NCBI RefSeq assembly: GCF_000828655.1
Contig: NZ_AP014509.1
Span: 1,426,001-1,490,000, forward strand
DNA length: 64,000 nucleotides
Direction: 5' to 3'
Origin: Thermotoga caldifontis AZM44c09
GTDB lineage: Bacteria; Thermotogota; Thermotogae; Thermotogales; DSM-5069
Shown here: one piece after another, positions 26,970 through 35,521 of the stretch
How positions within the stretch are numbered: position 1 is the stretch's first letter
Layout: every line of letters begins with the position of its first letter
Made by a program: the position numbers and the translations under genes
Notes under the pieces: model-generated
Databases searched by the model: none
What the model was told of the DNA's origin: nothing
The model's input: only the letters and a program-made list of their open reading frames with translations

Positions 26970-27998
26970 ATGGACTATCTAAGTTATTACAAGGGCAAAA
27001 GAGTGCTGGTAACGGGTGGCGCAGGAGCGGTAGGTTCGAATTTGGTTAAAAAGTTGGTTGAGCTTGGTTCGTTCGTAGTTGTCATTGACAACCTCTCGAG
27101 CGGATACACCTGGCTTTTGCCTCAAGATTCTTCCAACTTGCTGTTTATCAAAGGGGACATAACCAACGATATCGACTTGAAACGTGTTTTCAACGAAGAA
27201 CCAGAAGTAATTTTCCATTTGGCTGCTTTCTTCGCCAATCAGAATTCCGTTGACTATCCAGAAAAGGACCTAATGGTGAATGGGTTAGGAACTCTTAAAC
27301 TACTTGAGTACTGCAGAATTTACGGAAAAGTGGAGCGCTTTGTGTACGCATCAAGTGGATGTTCCATATATCCATCGGACGCGCCGATGCCGTACAAAGA
27401 AGACCTCCCGCTCTCTTCATGGCTCAGCACACCTTATCAGATAACCAAGGCTCTGGGTGAACTGTATGGAAATTATTACTACAAGATGTATGGGATCCCC
27501 TTCACAAAAGCACGTTTCTTCAATTCGTTTGGTCCTGGTGAAGTGCCAGGTCAGTACCGCAACGTGATACCAAACTTCATCTACTGGGCTATGCTTGGTA
27601 AGCCTCTCCCAATAACCGGCACCGGTGAAGAAACGAGGGACTTTACATATGTTGGAGATATCGTTGACGGTCTCCTTAGGATGGGATATTACAAAGAAGC
27701 TATTGGTGAAGCTTTCAACCTGGCGGCTGGGAGAGAAATCAAAATAAGGTATCTGGCTGAGAAAGTAAACGAACTCACCGGCAACAATGCTGGCATTGTG
27801 TTCAAAGAAAGAAGAAAGTGGGATACGAAGCCAAGGATGCTTGCATCGAACGAGAAAGCGAAGAGGATCTTGGGCTTTCAGCCCGACACAGACTTTGAAA
27901 GACGGCTCAAAGAAACGGTCGAATGGTTCAAGGAAAATTGGGATAAAATCGTTGAGTGTGCTGAGTTTGGTCCTGGGATCAGCTCTGCGGTGAGGTAG
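26970..27998 (+). CDS. NAD-dependent nucleotide-sugar epimerase/dehydratase
   Basis: A 342-residue extended SDR enzyme. NAD loop VTGGAGAVGSNLVKKL at residues 12-27, VIDNLSSGYTWLL, FHLAAFFANQNSVDYPEKD, then YASSGCSIYPSD and TPYQITKALGELYGNYYY with the Tyr-x3-Lys pair. It resembles UDP-glucose 4-epimerase and dTDP/UDP-sugar dehydratase relatives. The product is not determinable. Unusual is the Cys in SSGCSIY where many relatives have a Ser/Thr. Only four bases separate it from the previous gene. Confidence 0.85.
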   Translation: MDYLSYYKGKRVLVTGGAGAVGSNLVKKLVELGSFVVVIDNLSSGYTWLLPQDSSNLLFIKGDITNDIDLKRVFNEEPEVIFHLAAFFANQNSVDYPEKDLMVNGLGTLKLLEYCRIYGKVERFVYASSGCSIYPSDAPMPYKEDLPLSSWLSTPYQITKALGELYGNYYYKMYGIPFTKARFFNSFGPGEVPGQYRNVIPNFIYWAMLGKPLPITGTGEETRDFTYVGDIVDGLLRMGYYKEAIGEAFNLAAGREIKIRYLAEKVNELTGNNAGIVFKERRKWDTKPRMLASNEKAKRILGFQPDTDFERRLKETVEWFKENWDKIVECAEFGPGISSAVR

Positions 27999-28029
27999 AA
28001 CTGTATTCTTGCTTAGTGAAAGGGGGTTA

Positions 28030-30219
28030 ATGTTTCTGCTCCAACTCATTCAGAACTACAGAACAGGAAAAATCGAGCTCGTTGATGTACCCGTACCGAG
28101 GGTGGGATCGAAGTTTGTGCTGGTGAAGAACGCAGCCTCTGTCGTCAGTGTGGGTACTGAACGCTCGATGATTGAACTTGGTAGAAAGAGCTTACTCGGA
28201 AAAGCAAGAGCAAGACCTGATCTTGTGAAGAGATTTTTCGAGAAAGCGAAGCAACAAGGGTTCATCAAAACTCTCCAAGAAGCACTCGAAAGGCTGGACG
28301 AACCAGTCCCTCTTGGTTACTCGTCTGCAGGTGTGGTTGTTGAAGTTGGTTCAGCAGTGAGGAGTCTTTCTCCAGGTGACCGCGTTGCTTGCATAGGAGC
28401 TGGTTTTGCTTCTCACGCAGAGTACGTCTGTGTCCCTGAGATGTTGTGTTCGAAGATTCCGCCCAATGTGGATTTTGATGAAGCAGCATTTGGAATGCTT
28501 GGAATCATCTCGATGCATGGTATAAGATCCGCGAATTTGTCCGTAGGGGAAAAAGTAGCTGTCGTCGGACTGGGCCTATTAGGGATTCTAACCTGTCAAC
28601 TCCTCAACGCGTACGGTTTCGACTTTGTGGGATTCGATATAGATTCATCTAAGGTCGAATTTGCGAAGAAACTGGGATTTTCAGGTGTTTATTCGGATGT
28701 CGAAAAATTCAAGAAAGCAGTACTAAACTCAACTAAAGGTTTTGGAACCGATTCCGTACTGATCACAGCAGCTACGGAAAGTTCTGAACCAGTGCGACTT
28801 GCCGTCGATCTTGTTCGCCCCAGGGGGAAAATTGTGGTTGTCGGAGTAGCTGACATCCATCCGAACCGCAACGAGTTATGGCACAAAGAAGCAGAAATAG
28901 TAGTTTCAAAGGCAGAGGGGCCTGGTATTAGCGATCCAGTTTATGAAATGGAAGGCGTAGATTATCCTATCGGCTATGTACGATGGACTGAGAACAGAAA
29001 CCTCGAAGAATTTCTCAGATTGCTGTCAAAGAAGTCGATTAACGTAAGAAGCCTGATCACTCACAGAGTTAAAATCCACGATTCTGTCCAGCTTTATGAA
29101 GCAATTCTATCCGGTCAGATAAAGCCAATAGGAGTGGTAATTGATTATGATACAACCCAGGAAAACAAAAACAAGTTTGCTCTTATCAATCAAAGAAATG
29201 TCTCTTCTAATCAAACCGATCACAATGTTACAATTGGCGTAGTTGGTTCAGGTCTTTTCGGCAAATCCGTGCTGTTACCTAGGTTACGAAAGCTGGTCAA
29301 AAAAGATCCACGGGTGAAGTTGAAATGGCTTGTTAGTTCGCGTGGATATACAGGATTTCATGCCGCACGGAAATTTGGCTTTGAGGCTTGTTCTACCCAG
29401 TTTGAGCAAGTGCTAGAAGACCCTGAAGTTTCTGCCGTCATGATACTCACACGACATAGTCAGCATAAGCATATGGTGATAGAGGCGTTGAAGAACGGGA
29501 AGAAGGTGTACGTAGAAAAACCCCTCTGTGTGAACGAGCAGGAGCTGGAAGAAATAACGAGCGCCTATACTGACCTGATAAAGCAGGGTGGATCTCCCGT
29601 TGTGTTCGTTGGTTACAACAGAAGGTTTTCGTCCCATGCAAAGATGTGCAAGGAGTATTTCCGCGATCGACGTTCGCCAATGATGATAAACTATCGCGCC
29701 AACGTTGGTCCAATACCAGCAGATCTCTGGGTACACTCTGAGAAAGAAGGTGGGGGAATGATCATCTCAGAGGTGTGTCATTTTGTCGATTTGTTGATAT
29801 ACTTGATCGGTTCGAGACCTATCAGAATATATACTGAAGCGATAAGAGGTGATGGACAAACGGTGATCCATAAAGACAATGTGGTCATAAGTATTGGATT
29901 CGAAGATGGATCAGTTGGTAACATCTTTTACACTGCTGTGGGTTCACGATCGTATTCAAGAGAAAAGGTGGAAGTCTTCTGTGACGGTAAAGCAGCTGTT
30001 ATAAACGATTTTCGGCGAACAGAGTTTTTTGGAGACCGCAGATGGAAATTCCAGACAATCAGCCAGGATATGGGATATGAGAATGAGTTAAAGCATTTCC
30101 TGGAAGTTATCAAGGGTAAACAACCGCTTTCCCTCACGTACGAGGAGATATACTATTCCACACTCGCGATTTTCAAAGCTGTGGAGTCACTCAACAAGTG
30201 TTCATCGGTGAATTTGTGA
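28030..30219 (+). CDS. Fused zinc-type alcohol dehydrogenase and Gfo/Idh/MocA oxidoreductase
   Basis: A 729-residue two-domain protein. Residues 1 to about 370 are a medium-chain dehydrogenase (VPVPRVGSKFVLVKNAASVV, GYSSAGVVVEVGSAVRSLSP, VAVVGLGLLGILTCQLL). From about 400 a Gfo/Idh/MocA domain follows (VTIGVVGSGLFGKSVLLPRL, EALKNGKKVYVEKPLCV with the catalytic Lys-Pro, and GGGMIISEVCHFVDLLIYL). Such bi-domain proteins recur in polysaccharide loci, but the reaction is not established to my knowledge; oxidation-reduction of a sugar nucleotide is likely. I take the ATG at 28030, which has AGGGGG 3 bases upstream, instead of the TTG at 28009. Confidence 0.88.
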   Translation: MFLLQLIQNYRTGKIELVDVPVPRVGSKFVLVKNAASVVSVGTERSMIELGRKSLLGKARARPDLVKRFFEKAKQQGFIKTLQEALERLDEPVPLGYSSAGVVVEVGSAVRSLSPGDRVACIGAGFASHAEYVCVPEMLCSKIPPNVDFDEAAFGMLGIISMHGIRSANLSVGEKVAVVGLGLLGILTCQLLNAYGFDFVGFDIDSSKVEFAKKLGFSGVYSDVEKFKKAVLNSTKGFGTDSVLITAATESSEPVRLAVDLVRPRGKIVVVGVADIHPNRNELWHKEAEIVVSKAEGPGISDPVYEMEGVDYPIGYVRWTENRNLEEFLRLLSKKSINVRSLITHRVKIHDSVQLYEAILSGQIKPIGVVIDYDTTQENKNKFALINQRNVSSNQTDHNVTIGVVGSGLFGKSVLLPRLRKLVKKDPRVKLKWLVSSRGYTGFHAARKFGFEACSTQFEQVLEDPEVSAVMILTRHSQHKHMVIEALKNGKKVYVEKPLCVNEQELEEITSAYTDLIKQGGSPVVFVGYNRRFSSHAKMCKEYFRDRRSPMMINYRANVGPIPADLWVHSEKEGGGMIISEVCHFVDLLIYLIGSRPIRIYTEAIRGDGQTVIHKDNVVISIGFEDGSVGNIFYTAVGSRSYSREKVEVFCDGKAAVINDFRRTEFFGDRRWKFQTISQDMGYENELKHFLEVIKGKQPLSLTYEEIYYSTLAIFKAVESLNKCSSVNL

Positions 30220-30229
30220 GGGTAGTTTG

Positions 30230-30397
30230 ATGAAGGTGTTGCAAATAAACACAGCATGTGGTAGAGGAAGTACAGGACGAATAGTTCTGAACATTCATAA
30301 AACGCTCCTGCAGATGGGTCACGAAAGTTATGTGGCGTACGGTAGACCTCTTGCTATCTGCTGCCCGGAAGCCATAAGGATATATAAAGGCGACTGA
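30230..30397 (+). pseudogene. N-terminal fragment of a family 4 glycosyltransferase
   Basis: 55 codons beginning MKVLQINTACGRGSTGRIVL, the unmistakable start of one GT4 subgroup, continuing MGHESYVAYGRPLA and then stopping at TGA 30395. The remaining 300 or so residues are absent. It still has a ribosome-site-like GAGGGTAG and sits exactly between two intact genes, so it is a truncation left by a cassette exchange or deletion. Confidence 0.8.
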
Positions 30398-30413
30398 AGG
30401 AGGAAGTTCCGCC

Positions 30414-31514
30414 TTGCGAGTTTGTGTAGTATCATTGAAATTCTCACCCGGGCATTTTTCACATATGATTGCGTACGCTGAGCTGTTCCGCGAATTGGGC
30501 CATGACGCGTTCTTATTTCTGTCAAAAGATTATTCCAAGATGATCGAAGGGCAAGAAATACCGGTTTTATTCTTCGAAGAAGATGCCCGATATCCGGAAG
30601 CTGATCTTGTGTTTTTCCAAAATGTATCAACAATCAATCACAAGGTTGCAGCTTACTACAGGAAGATTGGTAACAAAATTCTATATCTTTATCACGAGCC
30701 ATTCGACAGTATCTCCGAGTATCTGAAACAAGGAGTAAAGCAGGCAATAAAAGCTGTAGTAGCGCATCATTTCTCCGTCAAGCTGTTGAAACTGTCAGAT
30801 TTGGTAATTGTACCCTCTAATTTCGCTTTGAAGCTTTACCAGAGAGGCGACGTAAAGTACTGCAAAAATGTAGTAGTCATACCACTCCTGTTCACGGATG
30901 AACTGCAGGAAGACCTGGATATTCAGAAAAAAGAATACTTCTCGTACATCGGCCATGCTGTGATTGGCCATGCGTTTGATGTTTACCTGGATTTCATCAA
31001 GTACGCCTACAAAAACCAGAGCAGGCTTAAATTCATGATCGCAACCAGAACAGATCTGAGCAAAGTTATCTCGAAGGACGAAATCCTTCAGGAGATGATC
31101 TCAAAAGATGCTTTGAAGGTAATGCACGGAAGGCCCTTGAAGAATTCCGAGATAAACGATGCGTATGCAAAGAGTTTTTGTGTGTGGAACATTTACAGAA
31201 GAAGTACTCAGAGTGGAGTTCTGCCAAAAGCCTTCATGTTTGGAACACCAGTTTTGGCGTCCAGTGTTGGTAGTTTTCCAGAGTATGTTGTGAACGGTAA
31301 GAATGGATATATTTTTGACATAGACAGTGCGAGGAACTACGAGAACCTCCTGCGAGTTGTTTGCGAAGTCCAGGCTAGATTAGAAACCATGAGTCTGGAA
31401 GCAAGAAGAACCTTTGAGAATATCTTCCACTATAAATCGCAGGTAGAGAATGCAAAAAATATAATAGGCTCCCTTTTCGTGCGTACTTTCGAAGATGGCA
31501 AGACTTTAGATTAA
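30414..31514 (+). CDS. Glycosyltransferase (GT4-like)
   Basis: A 366-residue GT-B-like protein. It starts LRVCVVSLKFSPGHFSHMIA and AELFRELGHDAFLFLSKDY, and contains ILYLYHEPFDSISEYL, LSDLVIVPSNFALKLYQ and the donor-domain region FGTPVLASSVGSFPEYVVNG with GYIFDIDSARNYENLL. The TTG start follows GGAGG. It is more AT-rich than the GDP-fucose genes. The sugar transferred is unknown. Confidence 0.78.
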   Translation: MRVCVVSLKFSPGHFSHMIAYAELFRELGHDAFLFLSKDYSKMIEGQEIPVLFFEEDARYPEADLVFFQNVSTINHKVAAYYRKIGNKILYLYHEPFDSISEYLKQGVKQAIKAVVAHHFSVKLLKLSDLVIVPSNFALKLYQRGDVKYCKNVVVIPLLFTDELQEDLDIQKKEYFSYIGHAVIGHAFDVYLDFIKYAYKNQSRLKFMIATRTDLSKVISKDEILQEMISKDALKVMHGRPLKNSEINDAYAKSFCVWNIYRRSTQSGVLPKAFMFGTPVLASSVGSFPEYVVNGKNGYIFDIDSARNYENLLRVVCEVQARLETMSLEARRTFENIFHYKSQVENAKNIIGSLFVRTFEDGKTLD

Positions 31515-31934
31515 ACGAATTCCCACCTAGAGGTGAAAGCAAGAATAACGGGGAAGGGACTAGAAAGCAAGGTTTGGATACAGGGAACTTACAAGATTTC
31601 TTTGAAGGAGGTGGAACACTTGGGGCAAAAAATCTTAAGCGTTGTAATTCAATTCGATGAGGGCCGACAGTCAGGGAGTTATATATTACGTGTTTTATGG
31701 TAAGATGCGGAGCAGAGGAGTTGGAGTTAGCTGGTATCGAATACAACAATAGAGCGGAGCTAGGAAAGAAAAATTCAGCGGAAGGCATTGCTACAAAATC
31801 TTTAAGATCATGAGAAAAGAGATAAATTGACAGAAGATCCTGGCCAGCACATTCGAGATGTGTTTGGCGTGCCGAAAGAGAAACTGCCACAGCGAAATTC
31901 CTGTTGCGTGTTTATGTAACGCTCAAGGAGGACG
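31515..31934 (+). pseudogene. Decayed polysaccharide gene region
   Basis: 420 bases without an intact gene. At 31605-31613 a near-perfect AAGGAGGTG ribosome site precedes a TTG at 31620 that opens a 27-codon frame LGQKILSVVIQFDEGRQSGS, resembling the start of a family 2 glycosyltransferase (ILSVVI), closing at TAA 31701. Further short frames follow, with ELAGIEYNNRAELGKKNSAE near 31720-31785 and DVFGVPKEKLP near 31855, out of frame with each other. I read this as a remnant of at least one deleted gene; the exact family is uncertain. Confidence 0.5.
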
Positions 31935-33296
31935 ATGATGACTTACAGAATTGACGTTTTGAAGGTAGTTTTCATAGGGTGGTTGCTAGGTATCTCTTCG
32001 CTGATTTGGACATCATCCGATTTGCTTAAACAGCAAACGTTTCTGCTCTTCGTACTACTTGTTCCTTCCGCGCTGTTTTGTCTTGACGACTCGCTTGCCT
32101 TGCCTACGTTCCTATATTTTTACCTCTTGAGGAGATTCTTCATAATATTCGACAACTATATTTCGACATACCTTATATATTTCCTGGGCAGCGCTGCAAT
32201 CGTCAAAGTTAGTTTTAGAAAGGTTCCATTAACCGCGAGTTTTCTCAGATCACTGCTATTACTTTTTACTGCTCTTGCTGGGTACGATCTTTTGATCAAG
32301 TTTGCACTTTATGGCACGAACAATGGTATTGAATCATTTCAGACAGTTGCTTCAAGCCATCTTTTATCGTGGCTCTCAACCTTTGCGACTATTATTTTGG
32401 CATACTATTACTGTTACTTTTTCGAAACGCGACTAGCAGGTAATAACGATAAAAGCCTCTTTGTTACTTTGTTTTTAGCCAACATCTCGTACGCTTTATT
32501 CCTGGTGAACAACGCTTCCATTTTACAAAGAGTTGTAGTTGTTAGTGAAGTCATCGGTCTCGAAACGACAAGTTTTACAAGGGTAGATCCGAATTTCTAT
32601 GTATCTGAAACGCTGATTATAGCTTTACTGTTTTTAAGGAGGAAAGGTCTCCTAGTTGCATTGCTCATGCTGCTCTTCGTTCTCAATGCACTTTATCTCA
32701 ACTCAATGACTGGTTTCGTTCTGATCATATTTGTTACAGTTTTCCTATTCCTCCGAAAAAAGACTCCAGCTAGGTATGCTGTGACATTAATTGCAGTCGC
32801 ATTGATACTTTTTATTGCTTCAATACCTGCGTACTTGAAGTATCTGGAAATTACAAACACCATAGGTGTCTCCCAATATGGTGCTTTGAATCTCATCCTC
32901 ACTGGCAGAATCGAAAAGTGGTTTGGCTATATCCGACTAATATTAGACAATCCATTCGGTTTAGGACGGGATAGCGCTTGGAAGTTCACCACAAAATACA
33001 TAGGTTATGCAACGTATGCACACAATTTCTACATTCAGACAATGGCGGATCATGGGATTTTACTCGGTGGGGTATTGATAATTTACCTTCTTGCGCAACT
33101 GAGAGACCTTTATCGAATCAGAAAAAGCGAACCGCAAATGTACATTGCGTATCTTCTTTTTCTTTTGGCAGGTACCGTTCTTTCTAACAATTATACTGTT
33201 CCTATGTTCTTTTTGCTAGCTATGCGGTACACTAAAGAGTTGAAAGTAGAAAGTAGGAGGAACATTTATGAAGATCGCTATTCTCTCAGCACATAA
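31935..33296 (+). CDS. wzy: O-antigen polymerase/ligase-like membrane protein (Wzy candidate)
   Basis: A 453-residue protein with about 11 hydrophobic segments and a large loop between about residues 320 and 370. The loop region holds LTGRIEKWFGYIRLILDNPF, GLGRDSAW and TYAHNFYIQTMADHGILLGG, the pattern (Gly-rich, H-N-x-Y-x-Q) of the Wzy_C/O-antigen ligase family. It probably polymerises repeat units in the periplasmic leaflet. It is the only polymerase candidate in the window although there are two flippases and two priming enzymes. The start follows GGAGGACG. It overlaps the next gene by 29 bases. Confidence 0.82.
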   Translation: MMTYRIDVLKVVFIGWLLGISSLIWTSSDLLKQQTFLLFVLLVPSALFCLDDSLALPTFLYFYLLRRFFIIFDNYISTYLIYFLGSAAIVKVSFRKVPLTASFLRSLLLLFTALAGYDLLIKFALYGTNNGIESFQTVASSHLLSWLSTFATIILAYYYCYFFETRLAGNNDKSLFVTLFLANISYALFLVNNASILQRVVVVSEVIGLETTSFTRVDPNFYVSETLIIALLFLRRKGLLVALLMLLFVLNALYLNSMTGFVLIIFVTVFLFLRKKTPARYAVTLIAVALILFIASIPAYLKYLEITNTIGVSQYGALNLILTGRIEKWFGYIRLILDNPFGLGRDSAWKFTTKYIGYATYAHNFYIQTMADHGILLGGVLIIYLLAQLRDLYRIRKSEPQMYIAYLLFLLAGTVLSNNYTVPMFFLLAMRYTKELKVESRRNIYEDRYSLST

Positions 33297-34362
33297 GAGT
33301 TATGATTACAGAATCCACAGGCATATTAGAATGCTCCTGTCATTAGGACATGAGGTGGATTACTACAACATCAGCAATGAATCGGCGCCGGACCCAGGTA
33401 TAAGTGACTCTCGTTTTAACTATATACACCTTTATTTGAGGAAGAAATTTTCACCACAAACTCTCAAAGTAGCGTATAAGCTGATCAAAATGCTCATGAA
33501 AACGCATTATGATTATTACTTCGTTCAGGACGAGGAACTACTTGCCTTGTTCCCTTTGGTTCGAACCATCGAAAAGGGAAAAATCATTCTTGATGTTCAT
33601 GAAATGCTGCGCGGTGATTTTCTAAAGCGCATCTTGATACGTACTTTGCTTAGTTTTCCAAAAAAACACAGGGCTTGTCTAACTGCGTTGCACAGCAACG
33701 TTGAATACCTGAAGCGTTATTTCGATGATGTCTATGTTCTCGACAACCTGCCTTTATACACCGACTTCGACGTCTGTGCTGAAATGAAACAAAAGGAAAA
33801 ACTGAACGTCATTTATGTTGGAATGATAACCGAAGAAAACAGGCAAATGTTGAAGACCTTGGATGTCATGCACAAATTAATCGATACAGGTCGATTCACG
33901 GCAACGTTGATAGGACCTATCGCAAACCGCACTCGTCGTGATGAGATTGAACGCAGAATAAAGCATCTTCAATCAGAACACCCACAGGACTTCCATTACC
34001 TTGGTCCACTTGGAAGAAAGGAAGTGGTTGCTTATCTTTGTCATGCTGATATCATGATAGTGTTACTAAGCTTTCCAAGCGAATGTAAGGTGGCGTCAAA
34101 TAAATTTCTCGAAGCAATCGCCGCCGGGTTGGTTTTGGTCACTGACCACGTTAATTTCTCGCCAGCTGTTCCCGAGCATTTGATTGTGAAGGTGGACAAG
34201 AATGATACACCAGATTGGATTGCTGATAGGATAGTAAGTTTGTATGATTGCCAAGAGAAAATTCTCACGGCGAAAAAAGAGATAAGAAAATGGTTCAAAA
34301 ATTCTAGGCTATTTTGGGAATCATACGAGTACGTTTATAAGCAATTGTTCCGAACAAATTGA
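33268..34362 (+). CDS. Glycosyltransferase (GT4-like)
   Basis: A 364-residue GT-B-type protein: MKIAILSAHKSYDYRIHRHI at the start, with LDVHEMLRGDF, VYVGMITEENRQMLKTL (donor-domain beginning), HYLGPLGRKEVVAYLCHADI and SNKFLEAIAAGLVLV, an EAxAxG-type donor motif. It starts inside the polymerase gene behind AGGAGGAAC, so the two are translationally linked. Substrates unknown. Confidence 0.82.
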   Translation: MKIAILSAHKSYDYRIHRHIRMLLSLGHEVDYYNISNESAPDPGISDSRFNYIHLYLRKKFSPQTLKVAYKLIKMLMKTHYDYYFVQDEELLALFPLVRTIEKGKIILDVHEMLRGDFLKRILIRTLLSFPKKHRACLTALHSNVEYLKRYFDDVYVLDNLPLYTDFDVCAEMKQKEKLNVIYVGMITEENRQMLKTLDVMHKLIDTGRFTATLIGPIANRTRRDEIERRIKHLQSEHPQDFHYLGPLGRKEVVAYLCHADIMIVLLSFPSECKVASNKFLEAIAAGLVLVTDHVNFSPAVPEHLIVKVDKNDTPDWIADRIVSLYDCQEKILTAKKEIRKWFKNSRLFWESYEYVYKQLFRTN

Positions 34363-34379
34363 CTCGAAAGTGAAGGAGC

Positions 34380-35495
34380 ATGAAAATCCTTTCCCTTGTT
34401 GGGGCACGACCGCAGATCATAAAGGAAGCGGTGCTGAATAAAGAATTTCAAAAAGCCGGGATAAATGAAATCCTGGTCCATTCAGACCAGCACTACGATT
34501 ACAACATGTCCGACGTGTTCTTCAAGGTGTTGAACATAAGACAACCGGATTACAACTTGAACGTGGGTTCTGGCACCCACGCAGAAATGACAGGGAAAAT
34601 CATGATAGAGTTTGAGAAAGTCGTGCTCAAAGAAAAACCGGACTTTATATTAGTCTACGGTGATACGAACACTACCTTAGCTGGAGCGCTGGTGGGAGCG
34701 AAGTTGAAGATACCTGTCGCACACGTCGAGGCTGGCTTGAGACAGAAACCGAAAGACATGCCTGAAGAGATAAACAGGATAGTCACGGACCATGTTTCGA
34801 GCTTGCTCTTCTGTCCGAGTGAGCTTGCCGTAGAGAATTTGAAGAAAGAAGGCATCATTGAGGGAGTGCACTTCGTTGGTGATGTCATGTACGAACTGTT
34901 TTTGAAGATGAAGCCTTATTTCACATACGAGCTGATAGAACAGCTGGGCTTAAAAGAGAACAACTACATCGTGTGCACGATTCACCGGGACTTCAACACC
35001 GATGCGAAAGAGAACCTTGAGGCCATTTTCAAAGAGCTTTCAGAAATTGCCAGAGAAATTCAGATCGTTTTTCCAATCCATCCCAGGACAAGAAAGAAGA
35101 TAGCCGAGTTTGGACTCGATGATTATGCAAAGAATTTGACTTTGATCGATCCTGTGGATTATTTGAGCATGATGGGATTGGTTGAGAAAAGCCTTTGCGT
35201 GATCACGGACTCAGGCGGGCTGCAGAAAGAAGCGTACTGGTGTGAAAAAAGAGCCATAGTTGTGATGCCGGACACAGGCTGGAGAGAACTGATCCAGTGC
35301 GGCTGGAACATGCTCGCTGATCCAGGAAAGATACGCGAAACATTGAATGAATTGTTGAAAAGTGATAACATCGACTATCCCAGAAATGTTTACGGTGAAG
35401 GTGATTCGAGTCAGAGGATCGTTAGAATACTGCAGACCTGTGGAGCAGGTTGGAACGCGGGTCTGGTGAACCCTGGAGGTAGAATCAGATTATGA
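34380..35495 (+). CDS. wecB: UDP-N-acetylglucosamine 2-epimerase, copy 2 (intact)
   Basis: A 371-residue non-hydrolysing epimerase interconverting UDP-GlcNAc and UDP-ManNAc in the cytoplasm. The start MKILSLVGARPQIIKEAVLN carries the UDP-binding G-x-RP loop; ILVHSDQHYDYNMSDVFF, LVYGDTNTTLAGALVGAKL, HVEAGLRQKPKDMPEEINR and TDSGGLQKEAYWCEKRAIVV are catalytic-site signatures. It has its own ribosome site (GAAGGAG) and overlaps the next gene by four bases. UDP-ManNAc would be a repeat-unit precursor, or be oxidised further by an enzyme not seen here. Confidence 0.95.
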   Translation: MKILSLVGARPQIIKEAVLNKEFQKAGINEILVHSDQHYDYNMSDVFFKVLNIRQPDYNLNVGSGTHAEMTGKIMIEFEKVVLKEKPDFILVYGDTNTTLAGALVGAKLKIPVAHVEAGLRQKPKDMPEEINRIVTDHVSSLLFCPSELAVENLKKEGIIEGVHFVGDVMYELFLKMKPYFTYELIEQLGLKENNYIVCTIHRDFNTDAKENLEAIFKELSEIAREIQIVFPIHPRTRKKIAEFGLDDYAKNLTLIDPVDYLSMMGLVEKSLCVITDSGGLQKEAYWCEKRAIVVMPDTGWRELIQCGWNMLADPGKIRETLNELLKSDNIDYPRNVYGEGDSSQRIVRILQTCGAGWNAGLVNPGGRIRL

Positions 35496-35521
35496 GAGTT
35501 CTCGTTGTAACCAACCTTGCT
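34400..35521 (+). repeat. 1.1-kb direct repeat, copy 2
   Basis: The partner of 21178-22299. Here the repeat lies in an intact context: a full epimerase gene overlapping a full glycosyltransferase gene. This makes it the likely template, with copy 1 the partial one. Confidence 0.9.
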
